The notes under the pieces are model-generated. The model made no database searches. It worked only from the letters and a program-made list of their open reading frames with translations, and was not told the DNA's origin. A program made the translations under genes and the position numbers. From Candidatus Woesearchaeota archaeon (GTDB lineage: Archaea; Nanobdellota; Nanobdellia; Woesearchaeales; SM23-78): a stretch of 64,000 nt of DNA. The DNA lies in contig JAFGRK010000016.1 of the NCBI GenBank assembly GCA_016935175.1, positions 1-64,000 of the forward strand. The letters are read 5' to 3'. Of this stretch, positions 27,393 to 36,504 are shown piece after piece (within the stretch, counting starts at the first letter, position 1; each line of letters starts with the position of its first letter).

Positions 27393-28174
27393 CTTTTCAC
27401 CTTGTGGTATGAAAGTGCATTCTCAAGCTCTATCCTTGCCATCTCTGCGCTTATGGGCGAGTAAAGGAATCCTGGCTTTTGGAATGATTTCGTTGTTTTT
27501 TCTGCTTCTTCCTCAAGGGTCTTTGGCTTGTCGCTCATTTTTGAGCGCTCAACCTCTGTCATCATGCCAATGTAGGTCACTCTCCAAAGCTTGTCAGCAT
27601 CTCTCATCAACCCGTCATTGACTCCGAAATCACTTAGGCTAAAGAAGCCTGGCCTAGTATCATGCTGGGAGATTATCTCCAGGATGTGGTTTTGGTATTT
27701 TTCGCCGTTCCATCCTGCTTCGTTTATGCGTCCAGCATAATCCAGGGACTTGAGTATTTTTTCCGCCAGTTCCCTTCCAAGCACTTGGTGCCTGTCTCTT
27801 AGTATTGGCTCGTATATCTTTCTTATCTTGTAATCAGCGAATAAAGCCCTCTCTTCCTCAGCCAGTTGGCTCCAGCCAATGTCGTGGAGTATGATGCTAG
27901 GCATCATTATCTCTCTTGTTGCTTCTGGGTGAAAGCGTAGCAGCCTTAATCCGAAGTATGCAGTGATCTCAGCATGCCCTTTGTCATCTCTCTTGTCCTG
28001 GAAGGGAAGCGCTGCTCTCCAGAGCTCTCCCTCAAAAGGATTCTTCTCATCCATTTCTTTTATTGAATATATTGTGTCCTCAAGCTTTGGCAATATGTTC
28101 TTGCCTTTGCCTGAAGAGTCCCATTTAGAGTAATCTATTGGCTGATAGTATTTTGAGATTTCTTTCACATTCAT
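27389..28174 (-). CDS. HD-domain phosphohydrolase
   Basis: A 261-residue protein with a metal-dependent HD domain. The metal motif is IILHDIGW near residue 95, preceded by a helix with a possible first His, and completed by SQHDTRPG and RDADKLW. This pattern is typical of HD phosphohydrolases acting on nucleotides or phospho-compounds. ATG 28174 follows GGAGG by 8 nt. It is coupled by an ATGA overlap to the HIT-family gene, suggesting consecutive steps on one nucleotide-linked substrate. That link is inference. Confidence 0.78.
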   Translation of the reverse strand: MNVKEISKYYQPIDYSKWDSSGKGKNILPKLEDTIYSIKEMDEKNPFEGELWRAALPFQDKRDDKGHAEITAYFGLRLLRFHPEATREIMMPSIILHDIGWSQLAEEERALFADYKIRKIYEPILRDRHQVLGRELAEKILKSLDYAGRINEAGWNGEKYQNHILEIISQHDTRPGFFSLSDFGVNDGLMRDADKLWRVTYIGMMTEVERSKMSDKPKTLEEEAEKTTKSFQKPGFLYSPISAEMARIELENALSYHKVKR

Positions 28175-28272
28175 TTTCAATCCCTCCGATTGTATTAAAT
28201 AAACTAAGAAACAAAACTTACCTTTTAAATGTTACTATTGTAGAGTAAAAATATATTCTGGGTGAGGTCGAA

Positions 28273-29325
28273 TCATTCCTCCTTATCCTTTCCCAAATAC
28301 TTGAACCAGCTCTTGGTAGCCTTCTCAATTGATTCCTTGTCCCAGACAGGCACGCTTCTCCAGTACTCTATGTTCTTGAGCATTATCTTGACGCCCTCTT
28401 CAAAGCTAACTTCAGGCTCCCATTTCAAGAGCTTTTTTGCCTTGGTTATATCTCCATGAGTTGAATCAGGCTCCCCAGGCCTTTTTGGCAAGTGCTCTTT
28501 TGGATAGCTTTTTCCTCCTATGAGCTCTGCAAGATAATTTATGCTCTGTGGCTTGCCAGTAGCGATGTTAATGATTTCATCAGTCACTTCTGACTCTGCA
28601 GCTTTAAAGCAAGCTTTTGCAATGTCAGTCACAAATGTGAAGTCTCGGGTCTGCTTCCCATCGCCAACAATAGTCAAAGGCTTGTTATGCAGCTTTTGTG
28701 AGAGGAAGACCTTGAACACAGCTCCATATGTGGTGTTGGACCTGGCTCTTGGGCCGTAAACATTGAAGAAGCGCAAGGAAATCACAGGCAATCCATACAA
28801 TTTTCCCCAGAAGAGCACATACTCCTCGCCAACATGCTTAGTAAAAGCATAAGGATACTCTGGCCTAACTTCAGCCACTTCATTTGTAGGGTATTTGTCA
28901 GGAATCCCATAGCAAGATGATGATGCAGAATAAACAAATTTCTTTAAGCTAGGGCAGTATTTCCTGCAAGCCTCAAGCACGCGTATAGTTGCAGTGACAT
29001 TGGCTTGGTGGTACTTGAAAGGCTCTTCAATTGACGGCACAATGTCTGCTAATGCTGCCAGATGGAAAACATAAGTTGCATCCTTGAACAGCTTTTCATT
29101 GAACTGTCCTGCTAGCTCTATGGTATGGAACTCATAATTAGGGTTATTTTGGAAAAGCTCTACATTGTCAAGCTGGCCATTAGCCATGCTATCAATCCCC
29201 AATACCTTAAAGCCTTTGCTTAGAAGAAGCTCAACAACATGGCTTCCTATGAATCCTGCTGCTCCTGTGACCACTGCTTTTTTTGCATCCTTAGATGCCT
29301 TTGCCTTATTTTTTTGCTTTGCCAT
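28273..29325 (-). CDS. NAD-dependent sugar epimerase (GalE/WbpP-like)
   Basis: A 350-residue extended SDR. After a short Lys/Ala-rich leader, the NAD motif VVTGAAGFIGSHVV is followed by FHLAALADIVPSIEEP, YSASSSCYG, YAFTKHVGE (YxxxK) and LRFFNVYGPR, a set typical of UDP-hexose 4-epimerases of the WbpP type. It overlaps the preceding transketolase subunit gene by 20 bp if ATG 29325 is used; a TTG at 29337 is an alternative. It may interconvert UDP-Glc(NAc) and UDP-Gal(NAc). Confidence 0.85.
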   Translation of the reverse strand: MAKQKNKAKASKDAKKAVVTGAAGFIGSHVVELLLSKGFKVLGIDSMANGQLDNVELFQNNPNYEFHTIELAGQFNEKLFKDATYVFHLAALADIVPSIEEPFKYHQANVTATIRVLEACRKYCPSLKKFVYSASSSCYGIPDKYPTNEVAEVRPEYPYAFTKHVGEEYVLFWGKLYGLPVISLRFFNVYGPRARSNTTYGAVFKVFLSQKLHNKPLTIVGDGKQTRDFTFVTDIAKACFKAAESEVTDEIINIATGKPQSINYLAELIGGKSYPKEHLPKRPGEPDSTHGDITKAKKLLKWEPEVSFEEGVKIMLKNIEYWRSVPVWDKESIEKATKSWFKYLGKDKEE

Positions 29326-30250
29326 TTTCTTTTCCAAGCTCCTTGATAGTCTTGATAATGCTTTCCTGGCTTATCCCGAGATATTTCATGAGGCTGTCCT
29401 GTGAGCCATACTTCTCAGGGAAAACATCATTTATGCCTATCCTCTTGAATCTTTTTGCAGTGCTAAAATTAGCCTCTGCCAGCAGCTCGCTGATTGCGCT
29501 TCCAAGCCCTCCAATAATGTTATGTTCTTCCACGCTCACAATGACAGGAGCCTTGCTTGCAAGTGAGAGTATGGTTTTCTCGTCTAGCGGCTTGACAGTT
29601 GGCACGTGCACCACTGCTGCTTTTATGCCTTGTTTTGCCAGTTCATCTGCTGCTTCAAGGCTCATCTTCAAGCAAATGCCTGTGCTTATGATAAGAGCAT
29701 CATTGCCTTGTCTCATCGGGTAAGCCTTGCCGATTATAAAAGGCTCTTTTGGGTTTGTTACAATTGGATCTCCGCCCTTTCCAAGCCTGATATAGATTGG
29801 GCCTTTATGCTCAACTGTGGTTGGCACAAGCCTTTTCATCTCCTCTGCATCAGCAGGGCAGAGGATGGTCATGCCAGGGATGGCTCGCATTATAGCTATG
29901 TCATCAGTTGCTTGGTGAGTAGGTCCAAGAGGAGCATACACTAGCCCCCCGCCATTGCCAATAAGCCTTACATTGAGATGGTGAAGCCCTAGGTCTAGCA
30001 CTACCTGCTCAAAGTTTCTCCTGGTGATGAAAGTGGCTATGGTGTTGAAATATACTATCTTGCCTTCAAGTGCAAGTCCTGCTGCTACTCCTGTCAGGTT
30101 CTGCTCATATATTCCTTCTATGAAAAATCTTTCAGGGATGTCTTTTTTGAACTCATCAAGTGTTCCTGCGCCTACATCTGAGCCTATGAAGAATATTCTC
30201 TTGTCTTGCTTTGCAAGCTTGTAAACTTCGTTAAGCACTGTTTTTCTCAT
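29306..30250 (-). CDS. Transketolase, C-terminal subunit
   Basis: A 314-residue protein corresponding to the pyrimidine-binding and C-terminal domains of transketolase. The activating glutamate region is FIEGIYEQNLTGVAAGLA, followed by GGGLVYAPLGPTHQATDDIA and RLGKGGDP, then a C-terminal domain with VSVEEHNIIGGLGSA. The ATG overlaps the stop of the N-terminal subunit gene by 4 bp (ATGA). Split transketolases are common in archaea. With the N-terminal partner it would exchange two-carbon units between sugar phosphates, giving pentose phosphates or sedoheptulose 7-phosphate. A role in making branched sugars for the glycan is another possibility. Confidence 0.9.
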   Translation of the reverse strand: MRKTVLNEVYKLAKQDKRIFFIGSDVGAGTLDEFKKDIPERFFIEGIYEQNLTGVAAGLALEGKIVYFNTIATFITRRNFEQVVLDLGLHHLNVRLIGNGGGLVYAPLGPTHQATDDIAIMRAIPGMTILCPADAEEMKRLVPTTVEHKGPIYIRLGKGGDPIVTNPKEPFIIGKAYPMRQGNDALIISTGICLKMSLEAADELAKQGIKAAVVHVPTVKPLDEKTILSLASKAPVIVSVEEHNIIGGLGSAISELLAEANFSTAKRFKRIGINDVFPEKYGSQDSLMKYLGISQESIIKTIKELGKENGKAKK

Positions 30251-31077
30251 TTTGCTTTTTCTTCTCCGCATACTTCCTTGTACATCTGCTCATACTCATC
30301 ATCTGTTGGCTTTGGATGGTGCCATTTGGTGTTGTATTCCATGAAAGACACTCCTTTGCCTTTCACAGTGTGGCAGATTATGATTGATGGCTTGCCTTTC
30401 TCCAGAGGCAGCGAGGATAATGCTTTTTTTACCTGGCTGATGTCATGGCCGTCTATCTCTTTCACTGCAAACCCAAAGCTCTTCCACTTGTCTGTAAGAG
30501 GCTCCAGGTCCTGCACTTCGCAAGTCCTGTTGTATGACTGGCATTTGTTATAGTCCTGAATGACTACCAGGCTGTCAAGCTTGTGCTTGCCTGCAAGCAG
30601 GGCACCTTCCCATATTGCCCCTTCATTTGATTCTCCATCCCCAATGAGCACAAACACCTTGTGCTTGGCTTTATCATATCTTGCAGCAAGTACCATGCCA
30701 ATGCCAACAGCTAGTCCATGCCCTAGGCTTCCAGTGGCTACCTCTACGCCTGGTATCTTGGTCTCTGGATGTCCTCCGAGCAAGCCGTCAAGCGCGCAGA
30801 ACCTGTCAAGCTCCTCTTTTGGAAAGAACCCTTTCTCAGCCAAAATAACGTATAGTGCGAGGCAGCCATGTCCTTTGCTTAGGATGAACCTGTCTCGCAA
30901 AGCCCATTTTGGGTTCTTTGGATTATACTTCAGTATGTCATCATATAGAACCCTTATTATCTCGACAATTGAAAATGCAGATGCAGGGTGGCCTTTGCCT
31001 GCTTTCTTCATCATATTGACTATCTGCTTGCGAAGCTCTAGTGATCTCTTGTCAAGCTTAGTGCTTATTGTGTCCAT
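30247..31077 (-). CDS. Transketolase, N-terminal (TPP-binding) subunit
   Basis: A 276-residue TPP-binding half. The pyrophosphate-binding motif IGDGESNEGAIWEG is intact (GDG followed by N), with SKGHGCLALY, GSLGHGLAVGIGMALA-type and TVKGKGVSFME segments. Its gene starts inside the end of the HAD-APH gene (13-bp overlap) and ends overlapping the C-terminal subunit gene by 4 bp, so all three are translationally coupled. Product sedoheptulose 7-phosphate would be the substrate of the GmhA homologue at 45778. Confidence 0.92.
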   Translation of the reverse strand: MDTISTKLDKRSLELRKQIVNMMKKAGKGHPASAFSIVEIIRVLYDDILKYNPKNPKWALRDRFILSKGHGCLALYVILAEKGFFPKEELDRFCALDGLLGGHPETKIPGVEVATGSLGHGLAVGIGMVLAARYDKAKHKVFVLIGDGESNEGAIWEGALLAGKHKLDSLVVIQDYNKCQSYNRTCEVQDLEPLTDKWKSFGFAVKEIDGHDISQVKKALSSLPLEKGKPSIIICHTVKGKGVSFMEYNTKWHHPKPTDDEYEQMYKEVCGEEKAK

Positions 31078-32840
31078 CTTAGCTGTTGGTACTCATCAAG
31101 TATTTTTTTGAGCATTTTCCTGGATTTTTCTAGCTGTTCTGCTTGTTTTGCCAGCCTTTCTCGCTCTATGTTGAGGAGATACTGGCTGGGTTTATATCTG
31201 TTTTCATTGAGCGCTGCAAACTGCATAGCAAACTCTCTCCTCTGCAAGTCAACTCCAAGGAACTCATTGAGGAATATGAGGCACCATACCAACCCAAACA
31301 AGGGATATGCGATGCTAACTCTTTGCTTGAGCTGCCTATCCTCCTTGAACAAGGCAATTGATTTTTCATAGAACTCGTGCTTTTGCTTTCCTGTCAGCTT
31401 CATTGCATCATGTAATAGGAAGTCAGATACCAGCTTCATAGGAGAGTCAGTTCCAAAGTATTCCAGGTCCACAAACACTAGCTTTCCATTTTTCTTGCGT
31501 ATAGTATTATGGAACCCAAAATCAGAAGGGCTTATAGTGCGCAGCTCTGGCTTTATCTCCTCTGAGAAGCCTAGTTTTGATTTTGCAGCTTGTTTTCTTG
31601 CCCACTCTAGCACCTTAGCATAGTTTGGCTTGAAAGATGATTCTAAGAAATCGTTAAGCTCTTCGAATATTAGGGCTGAGTTGCTGTTATTGCTAGCTGC
31701 AGCAGCTTCCAATCTCTTCAACCTTCGCTCAATTATATCGACAATTGATTGGAATGAGAAGCAAGCATCAGCAGCAACAGGCAAATATTTGCTTGATGGT
31801 ATTGCTGCAAGCTTCTTTAGCTCAGACATGAACTCAAACACGCAATCCATGTCCTTGGATGTGACCTCTGCAACAGGCTTTCCCTTGACAAACTCATAGA
31901 TTGCTATGTTATGTTTCTCATCCTTGGCAATAGGCTTAGGAATGCAATTGATTTGGTTCTTGTGCAAGAACTCTGAAGCTTTATACTCAACTTCTAGCCT
32001 GTTCCTCTGCTCTTTGGGATGCTTGAAATACTGCTTGGCAAGGTAAATCTTGTTTTTAGTGCTTAACTTGAAGACTCTGCTGTTCCTTCCGCCACCAATT
32101 TGCTCTAAGCTAAGAACTTTTTCTCCTAGCAGCCTTGAACAGGCTTCAATTATCCTTTCTGTGCCAAAGAAATAATCAGCAATATTGCTCCATGAGCTAA
32201 AGCTAAGCACATCACTAGCTATTTTGCCTGATACGATGCCTGAGGCAAACATCATCTTGACAGTGCCTTTTGGAAAACCTGGCTCAGTAAAGACTTCTTC
32301 AAGGTCGTCGATGAAATAAGTGCAGCCAAGCTCCTTTATCCTCGCAATCTTCTCTTGCCTATCAGAGCAGAAAAACACTTGGCCTGGGGAAATCCCAAAC
32401 CTCTCAAAAAAGCAGTTCTGCTCAAGCCAGTTAAGCGCTGCCTTTCGCAGGTTGACTTTGACTAGCTTTTTTTCCTTGGCTGAGGCAGACAGGCCTGGCT
32501 TATAGTTTGAAAATTCAGTCTTGTGGCTGATGATGTACACAGGAATATCATGCTTCTTGCACAAAAGAAAGAAGTCAGCAACGCCTTCAACAAGCTTTGC
32601 CTTGCCCATCTCCTTGCCATAAACTAGAGCTTGGAGCTTTTGCCACTCATTTTCTCCATTGGGCTTTTGCCTTATGCTGTTCCTGATGGCTGTCTTGTCC
32701 TTTGGGGTTTGGGAGCCAATGAGCCCTAAGCTTGTGGCAAGCTCATGCATGCTTTCATCGTAGCTGACAATAGTGTTGTCCAGGTCTACTCCTATGACAT
32801 GTATTTCTTTGGTTATTGCTCCTTTTTTCTTGCCCCCCAT
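31065..32840 (-). CDS. HAD phosphatase-APH kinase fusion protein
   Basis: A 591-residue two-domain protein. Residues 15-200 are a HAD hydrolase: motif I is DLDNT at 19-23, then VYIISHKTE and a FIDDLEE motif. Residues 225-560 resemble an aminoglycoside/choline-kinase fold: YLAKQY (ATP-binding Lys) and IYEFVKGKP hinge. The catalytic loop SPSDFGFHN has D440 and N445, and Ser replaces the usual His; DLE at 458-460 is the metal site. The C-terminus is a charged coiled-coil-like helix. It might phosphorylate one sugar and dephosphorylate another. It leads the transketolase operon. Confidence 0.75.
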   Translation of the reverse strand: MGGKKKGAITKEIHVIGVDLDNTIVSYDESMHELATSLGLIGSQTPKDKTAIRNSIRQKPNGENEWQKLQALVYGKEMGKAKLVEGVADFFLLCKKHDIPVYIISHKTEFSNYKPGLSASAKEKKLVKVNLRKAALNWLEQNCFFERFGISPGQVFFCSDRQEKIARIKELGCTYFIDDLEEVFTEPGFPKGTVKMMFASGIVSGKIASDVLSFSSWSNIADYFFGTERIIEACSRLLGEKVLSLEQIGGGRNSRVFKLSTKNKIYLAKQYFKHPKEQRNRLEVEYKASEFLHKNQINCIPKPIAKDEKHNIAIYEFVKGKPVAEVTSKDMDCVFEFMSELKKLAAIPSSKYLPVAADACFSFQSIVDIIERRLKRLEAAAASNNSNSALIFEELNDFLESSFKPNYAKVLEWARKQAAKSKLGFSEEIKPELRTISPSDFGFHNTIRKKNGKLVFVDLEYFGTDSPMKLVSDFLLHDAMKLTGKQKHEFYEKSIALFKEDRQLKQRVSIAYPLFGLVWCLIFLNEFLGVDLQRREFAMQFAALNENRYKPSQYLLNIERERLAKQAEQLEKSRKMLKKILDEYQQLRWTQ

Positions 32841-32949
32841 AAAGCACCTATTTATGCATATATGGACTTATTCTGGGTATTTAAAAGTAGTGGATTTTAT
32901 GAGGGGATTACTAAATGCACTAATAGCTAAGAATTATTTTTTAGCCTCC

Positions 32950-33723
32950 TTACCCAAAAACTCCATTGATATAATCCTCTGTGAGCTTGTTTTTTGGATT
33001 CTCAAACAATTGTCTTGTCTTTCCTGCTTCTATAATCTTTCCGTTCAGAAGGTAAATTGCGTCATCAGATATCCTTTTTGCCTGTTGCATGTTATGCGTT
33101 ACTATGATGATGGTCTTTTCCCTTTTCAATTTTACTAGCAATGACTCTATCTTGGCAGTGGCTATTGGGTCAAGGGCTGAGCAAGGCTCATCAAGCAGTA
33201 TCACGTCAGGGTTTATAGCCATTGCTCTTGCTATGCAAAGCCTTTGCTGCTGGCCTCCTGAAAGCCTGAAGGCAGAGACATTAAGCCTATCCTTCACTTC
33301 ATCCCATAAGTCTGCCTTCTTAAGGCTCTCCTCAACTATCTTGCCTAGCTGTTTCTTGTCCTTAACCCCTTGCAGCCTTAGGCCATATGCAACATTGTCA
33401 AATATTGACATGGGAAAAGGGTTTGGCTTCTGGAACACCATGCCTATCTTTTTCCTGAGCTCAACAACATCAGTTTCCTGGCATAGGATGTTTTGTTGGC
33501 AATAATGTATCTCTCCCTTTGCCTTGGCAATTGAGATGATGTCATTCATCCTGTTAATGCACCTCAGAAAGGTTGACTTGCCGCAGCCTGATGGCCCTAT
33601 GAGCGCTGTTATCTTCTTCTGCCCTATCTCAGCATTGACATCATATAGTATTTGCTTGCCATTATACCAGAAATCAAGGTTTTTAACAATAATCTCTTTT
33701 CCTAGCTCTTTTTGTATTTCCAT
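32950..33723 (-). CDS. pstB: Phosphate ABC transporter ATPase
   Basis: A 257-residue ABC ATPase powering inorganic phosphate import. Walker A GPSGCGKS is at residues 43-50. The ABC signature LSGGQQQRLCIARA, Walker B ILLDEPCSALDP and switch His in VTHNM all match PstB. ATG 33723 is used because GGTGA, which overlaps the pstA stop codon, provides its ribosome binding site; a GTG three codons earlier is an alternative. It is the last gene of the pstSCAB operon. No phoU follows directly, but a PhoU-AbrB gene lies 5 kb away. Confidence 0.95.
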   Translation of the reverse strand: MEIQKELGKEIIVKNLDFWYNGKQILYDVNAEIGQKKITALIGPSGCGKSTFLRCINRMNDIISIAKAKGEIHYCQQNILCQETDVVELRKKIGMVFQKPNPFPMSIFDNVAYGLRLQGVKDKKQLGKIVEESLKKADLWDEVKDRLNVSAFRLSGGQQQRLCIARAMAINPDVILLDEPCSALDPIATAKIESLLVKLKREKTIIIVTHNMQQAKRISDDAIYLLNGKIIEAGKTRQLFENPKNKLTEDYINGVFG

Positions 33724-33728
33724 GTTGA

Positions 33729-34586
33729 TCACCAGTCTTTTTTCTTCCTCAGCCTGTATCGTATTATGAAGGCTATGAGGTTGAGCATGAACACCATGAT
33801 TATGAGCACCAAGGCTGTGCCGAGCGCGTACTCATGGGCATATGGGCTTGAGTGTTGGGTTGCCAGTATGTAAAGATGATAGGGTAATGCCATGAATTTG
33901 TCAAAAACAGATGTTGGCAGGTAGGACATAAAAAAGGTGGCTCCAACCATTATTATAGGGGCTGTTTCTCCCATTGCCCTAGAGACTCCTAGTATTGCTC
34001 CTGTCATCATGCCGCTAAGCGAGTGAGGCAGCACATTGCGCCTTATGGTCTGCCACTTAGTCGCTCCAAGTGCATAGCTTCCTTCTCTGAATGATAATGG
34101 AACTGTCTTCAGGGCTTCCTCGCTTGTGGTTATTATCCAAGGCAAGGTCATGCATGAAAGGGTGAGAGAGGCAGCTACTAGTGAAGTGTTAAGGTTGAGC
34201 AGCAATACAAAAACCGCTATCCCGAACAGGCCGTAAACTACAGATGGGACTCCTGCAAGGTTTCTTATTGCCAGTTTTATAATTCTGGTGAACAGGTTAT
34301 CCTTTGCATACTCATTAAGGTAAATGGCAGTGCATATGCCTATAGGGACAGAAACCACAGCCACTCCTATGCCTAATAGTAGCGTTCCTATGATTGCAGG
34401 AAGTATTCCTCCTTGGGTTATGTCCATATGCGACCACATGCTTGTAAGGAACTTGATGCTGATGATACCTGCTCCTTCTTTCATGATAAACATCAGGACA
34501 AACAATAAGATTAGCACTGAGAAGATGGCAGCAGCCCTGAAAAGTGAGAAGTACACTGCTTGTTTAGCTTTTTGGTTTAATAACAT
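33729..34586 (-). CDS. pstA: Phosphate ABC transporter permease PstA
   Basis: A 285-residue membrane permease with six predicted helices. The coupling EAA-type loop reads EALKTVPLSFREGSYALGATKW, matching PstA, and GTLLLGIGVAVVSVPIGI precedes the permease core. It pairs with PstC to form the phosphate channel. GGTGA lies in front of its ATG, and its stop overlaps the ribosome binding site of pstB. Confidence 0.93.
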   Translation of the reverse strand: MLLNQKAKQAVYFSLFRAAAIFSVLILLFVLMFIMKEGAGIISIKFLTSMWSHMDITQGGILPAIIGTLLLGIGVAVVSVPIGICTAIYLNEYAKDNLFTRIIKLAIRNLAGVPSVVYGLFGIAVFVLLLNLNTSLVAASLTLSCMTLPWIITTSEEALKTVPLSFREGSYALGATKWQTIRRNVLPHSLSGMMTGAILGVSRAMGETAPIIMVGATFFMSYLPTSVFDKFMALPYHLYILATQHSSPYAHEYALGTALVLIIMVFMLNLIAFIIRYRLRKKKDW

Positions 34587-34593
34587 TTGCTAT

Positions 34594-35508
34594 TCACCAC
34601 TTATACCTTCTTGATTGCCTTTCCAGTATCAGGTCTGATATGAGGTTAACAAGGAAAGTCAATATGAAAAGAACCAGGCCTATTGCAAATAGCGAGTTAT
34701 AGTGCAGGCTTCCTTGGACAACTTCCTTTATCTCGATGGCAATGTTTGCAGTCATTGGCCTCACAGGGTCAAAAAATGAGTGGGGCATAGCTCGTGAATT
34801 TCCTGCTACCATGAGCACTGCCATGGTCTCACCCACAGCCCTTCCTAGCCCTAACATTATTGCTGCCACTATTCCTGACAGCGCAGGGGGCAGGAGAGCC
34901 ATCCTTATCATCTGCCATTTTGTAGAGCCAAGGGCAAGGCTTGCCTCACGGAAATCTTTGGGCAGGGAGGTAAGCACATCCTCTGATATGCTTATGATAG
35001 TGGGAAGAATCATCACAGCGACAACAATGGAGGCTGTCAAGGCATTAAGGCCATGGCTTAAGCTAAAAATCCTCGCTATTAACGGTGAAAGTACTAGCAA
35101 GCCTATGAGCCCTAGCACTACTGATGGGATTCCAGCTATCATCTCAACAACAGGCTTTATTGCTTCTCTTACCTTGGGCTTGGCTATCTCTGCAAGATAG
35201 ATGGCACTGGCTATGCCTATGGGGATGGCAATTGCCAATGCGCCAAAAGTGACCATGAGAGTGCCTACTATTAAGCTAAGTATGCCGTACTTAGGAGTTG
35301 AATAGGCTGTAGGGTTCCAATCGCTTCCTGACAGAAAATCAAGCAAGCTTACTTCGCTGAAAGTCTTGGAGCCTGTTACCAGGAGAAAAATGAATATGCC
35401 TAAGAGTATTACCAGCGCAGTTATGCTAATAATTGAAAAGAAATATTTTATTGACTTCTCCTTGATATCCCTTGACCTGGGATTAGATCCTGGCCAGTAA
35501 TGCGTCAT
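34594..35508 (-). CDS. pstC: Phosphate ABC transporter permease PstC
   Basis: A 304-residue membrane permease. The coupling loop EDVLTSLPKDFREASLALGSTKW and the GRAVGETMAVLMVAGN segment are PstC hallmarks; N-terminal KTFSEVSLLDFLSGSDWNP is also typical. The start at 35508 overlaps the end of pstS by 26 bp. No clear ribosome binding site stands before it, so a slightly later start is possible. Confidence 0.93.
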   Translation of the reverse strand: MTHYWPGSNPRSRDIKEKSIKYFFSIISITALVILLGIFIFLLVTGSKTFSEVSLLDFLSGSDWNPTAYSTPKYGILSLIVGTLMVTFGALAIAIPIGIASAIYLAEIAKPKVREAIKPVVEMIAGIPSVVLGLIGLLVLSPLIARIFSLSHGLNALTASIVVAVMILPTIISISEDVLTSLPKDFREASLALGSTKWQMIRMALLPPALSGIVAAIMLGLGRAVGETMAVLMVAGNSRAMPHSFFDPVRPMTANIAIEIKEVVQGSLHYNSLFAIGLVLFILTFLVNLISDLILERQSRRYKW

Positions 35509-36472
35509 TTTTCTCTTTGTCCCCTGGAAGAAGCCTTATGTAGCCTGATTTCTCAACTATTCCTTGGCCTTGCTCGCTGAGTTCGAACAATAAGAACTTG
35601 TGCAGCTCAGAGCCTTTTGTAGGGGGATTGGCAAAGTATTGGTATAGCACTCTTGAGACAGGGTATTCCTCAAGCTTGCTCTGGTCCAGCGGAGTGATGT
35701 ATTCGCTATTCTCATCTGATGCTATAGGAACAATCTTGACTCCTGGTATTGGCTTGCCTGACTCATCCAACAGGTAGCCTATGCCTGCGTATCCTATGCC
35801 TGACTTGTCTTGCTTCACAGCATCAATTATTGCCTGGTTTCCTTCCATGTTCATCATCTTAGGGGAATAATCTGCTTGCACTACGTGCTCCATGAAGAAT
35901 GCATAGGTGCCAGAAGTGCTCTGCCTCCCATAAAGGGATATCTGCTTATCTTCTCCCCCTAGCTCTTTCCAGCTGGTTATCTCTCCTTTGAATATCTTTG
36001 AAAGCTGCTCCATGGTAAGCCCTTCCACAGGATTATCCTTGTTGACAATGACAGAGAGCATGTCCCTGGCTATTGAGAATTCCTGCACCTGCATGCCCTT
36101 ATCTGCAGCCTGCTTAAGCTCCTCAGCCTTTATAGGCCTTGATGCGTCTGCTATTGGAATCTCGCCATTGATAAGAGCAGCTATGCCTGTCCCGCTGCCT
36201 CCGCCAGTGACAGATATCCTTACTTCTGGAGAGATGGCCTGGTAAGCCTCTGCCATGTTAGAAACCATCTGGAGCAGGGTGTCTGAGCCTTTTATCTCAA
36301 TATTCCCTGGCTGGGACTTTACTGCTTGAGACTGGCCTACTGCCTGCTGGCCACTTCCTTGCGCCATGATATTTCCTGTTGCAGAGCCATTTCCTGAGCA
36401 TCCTGCTATAATGACCAAAGCTATTGCCAAAACAGCGAAGGATACTTTTGTTAAATTAACTGTTCGTTTCAT
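35483..36472 (-). CDS. pstS: Phosphate-binding lipoprotein PstS
   Basis: A 329-residue substrate-binding protein. A signal peptide with lipobox IIAGC near residue 25 predicts lipid anchoring, then a Gly/Gln/Ser-rich linker. The mature protein starts with IKGSDTLLQMVSNMAE and contains VTGGGSGTGIAALING and the phosphate-contact stretch YGRQSTSGTYAFF, all characteristic of PstS. It is the first gene of pstSCAB with ribosome binding site GGGGTGGT. The promoter at about 36518-36527 is flanked by an AGGATA/TATCCT inverted repeat. Confidence 0.95.
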   Translation of the reverse strand: MKRTVNLTKVSFAVLAIALVIIAGCSGNGSATGNIMAQGSGQQAVGQSQAVKSQPGNIEIKGSDTLLQMVSNMAEAYQAISPEVRISVTGGGSGTGIAALINGEIPIADASRPIKAEELKQAADKGMQVQEFSIARDMLSVIVNKDNPVEGLTMEQLSKIFKGEITSWKELGGEDKQISLYGRQSTSGTYAFFMEHVVQADYSPKMMNMEGNQAIIDAVKQDKSGIGYAGIGYLLDESGKPIPGVKIVPIASDENSEYITPLDQSKLEEYPVSRVLYQYFANPPTKGSELHKFLLFELSEQGQGIVEKSGYIRLLPGDKEKNDALLARI

Positions 36473-36504
36473 AATACCACCCCTTTTTTTTAGGATGCAA
36501 TAAA

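Noticed and set aside
29306-31077. Transketolase pair as a pyruvate dehydrogenase or DXP synthase
   Set aside because: Subunit division and motifs match split transketolase: no lipoyl-binding partners nearby, and DXP synthase would be a single longer chain not expected in archaea.
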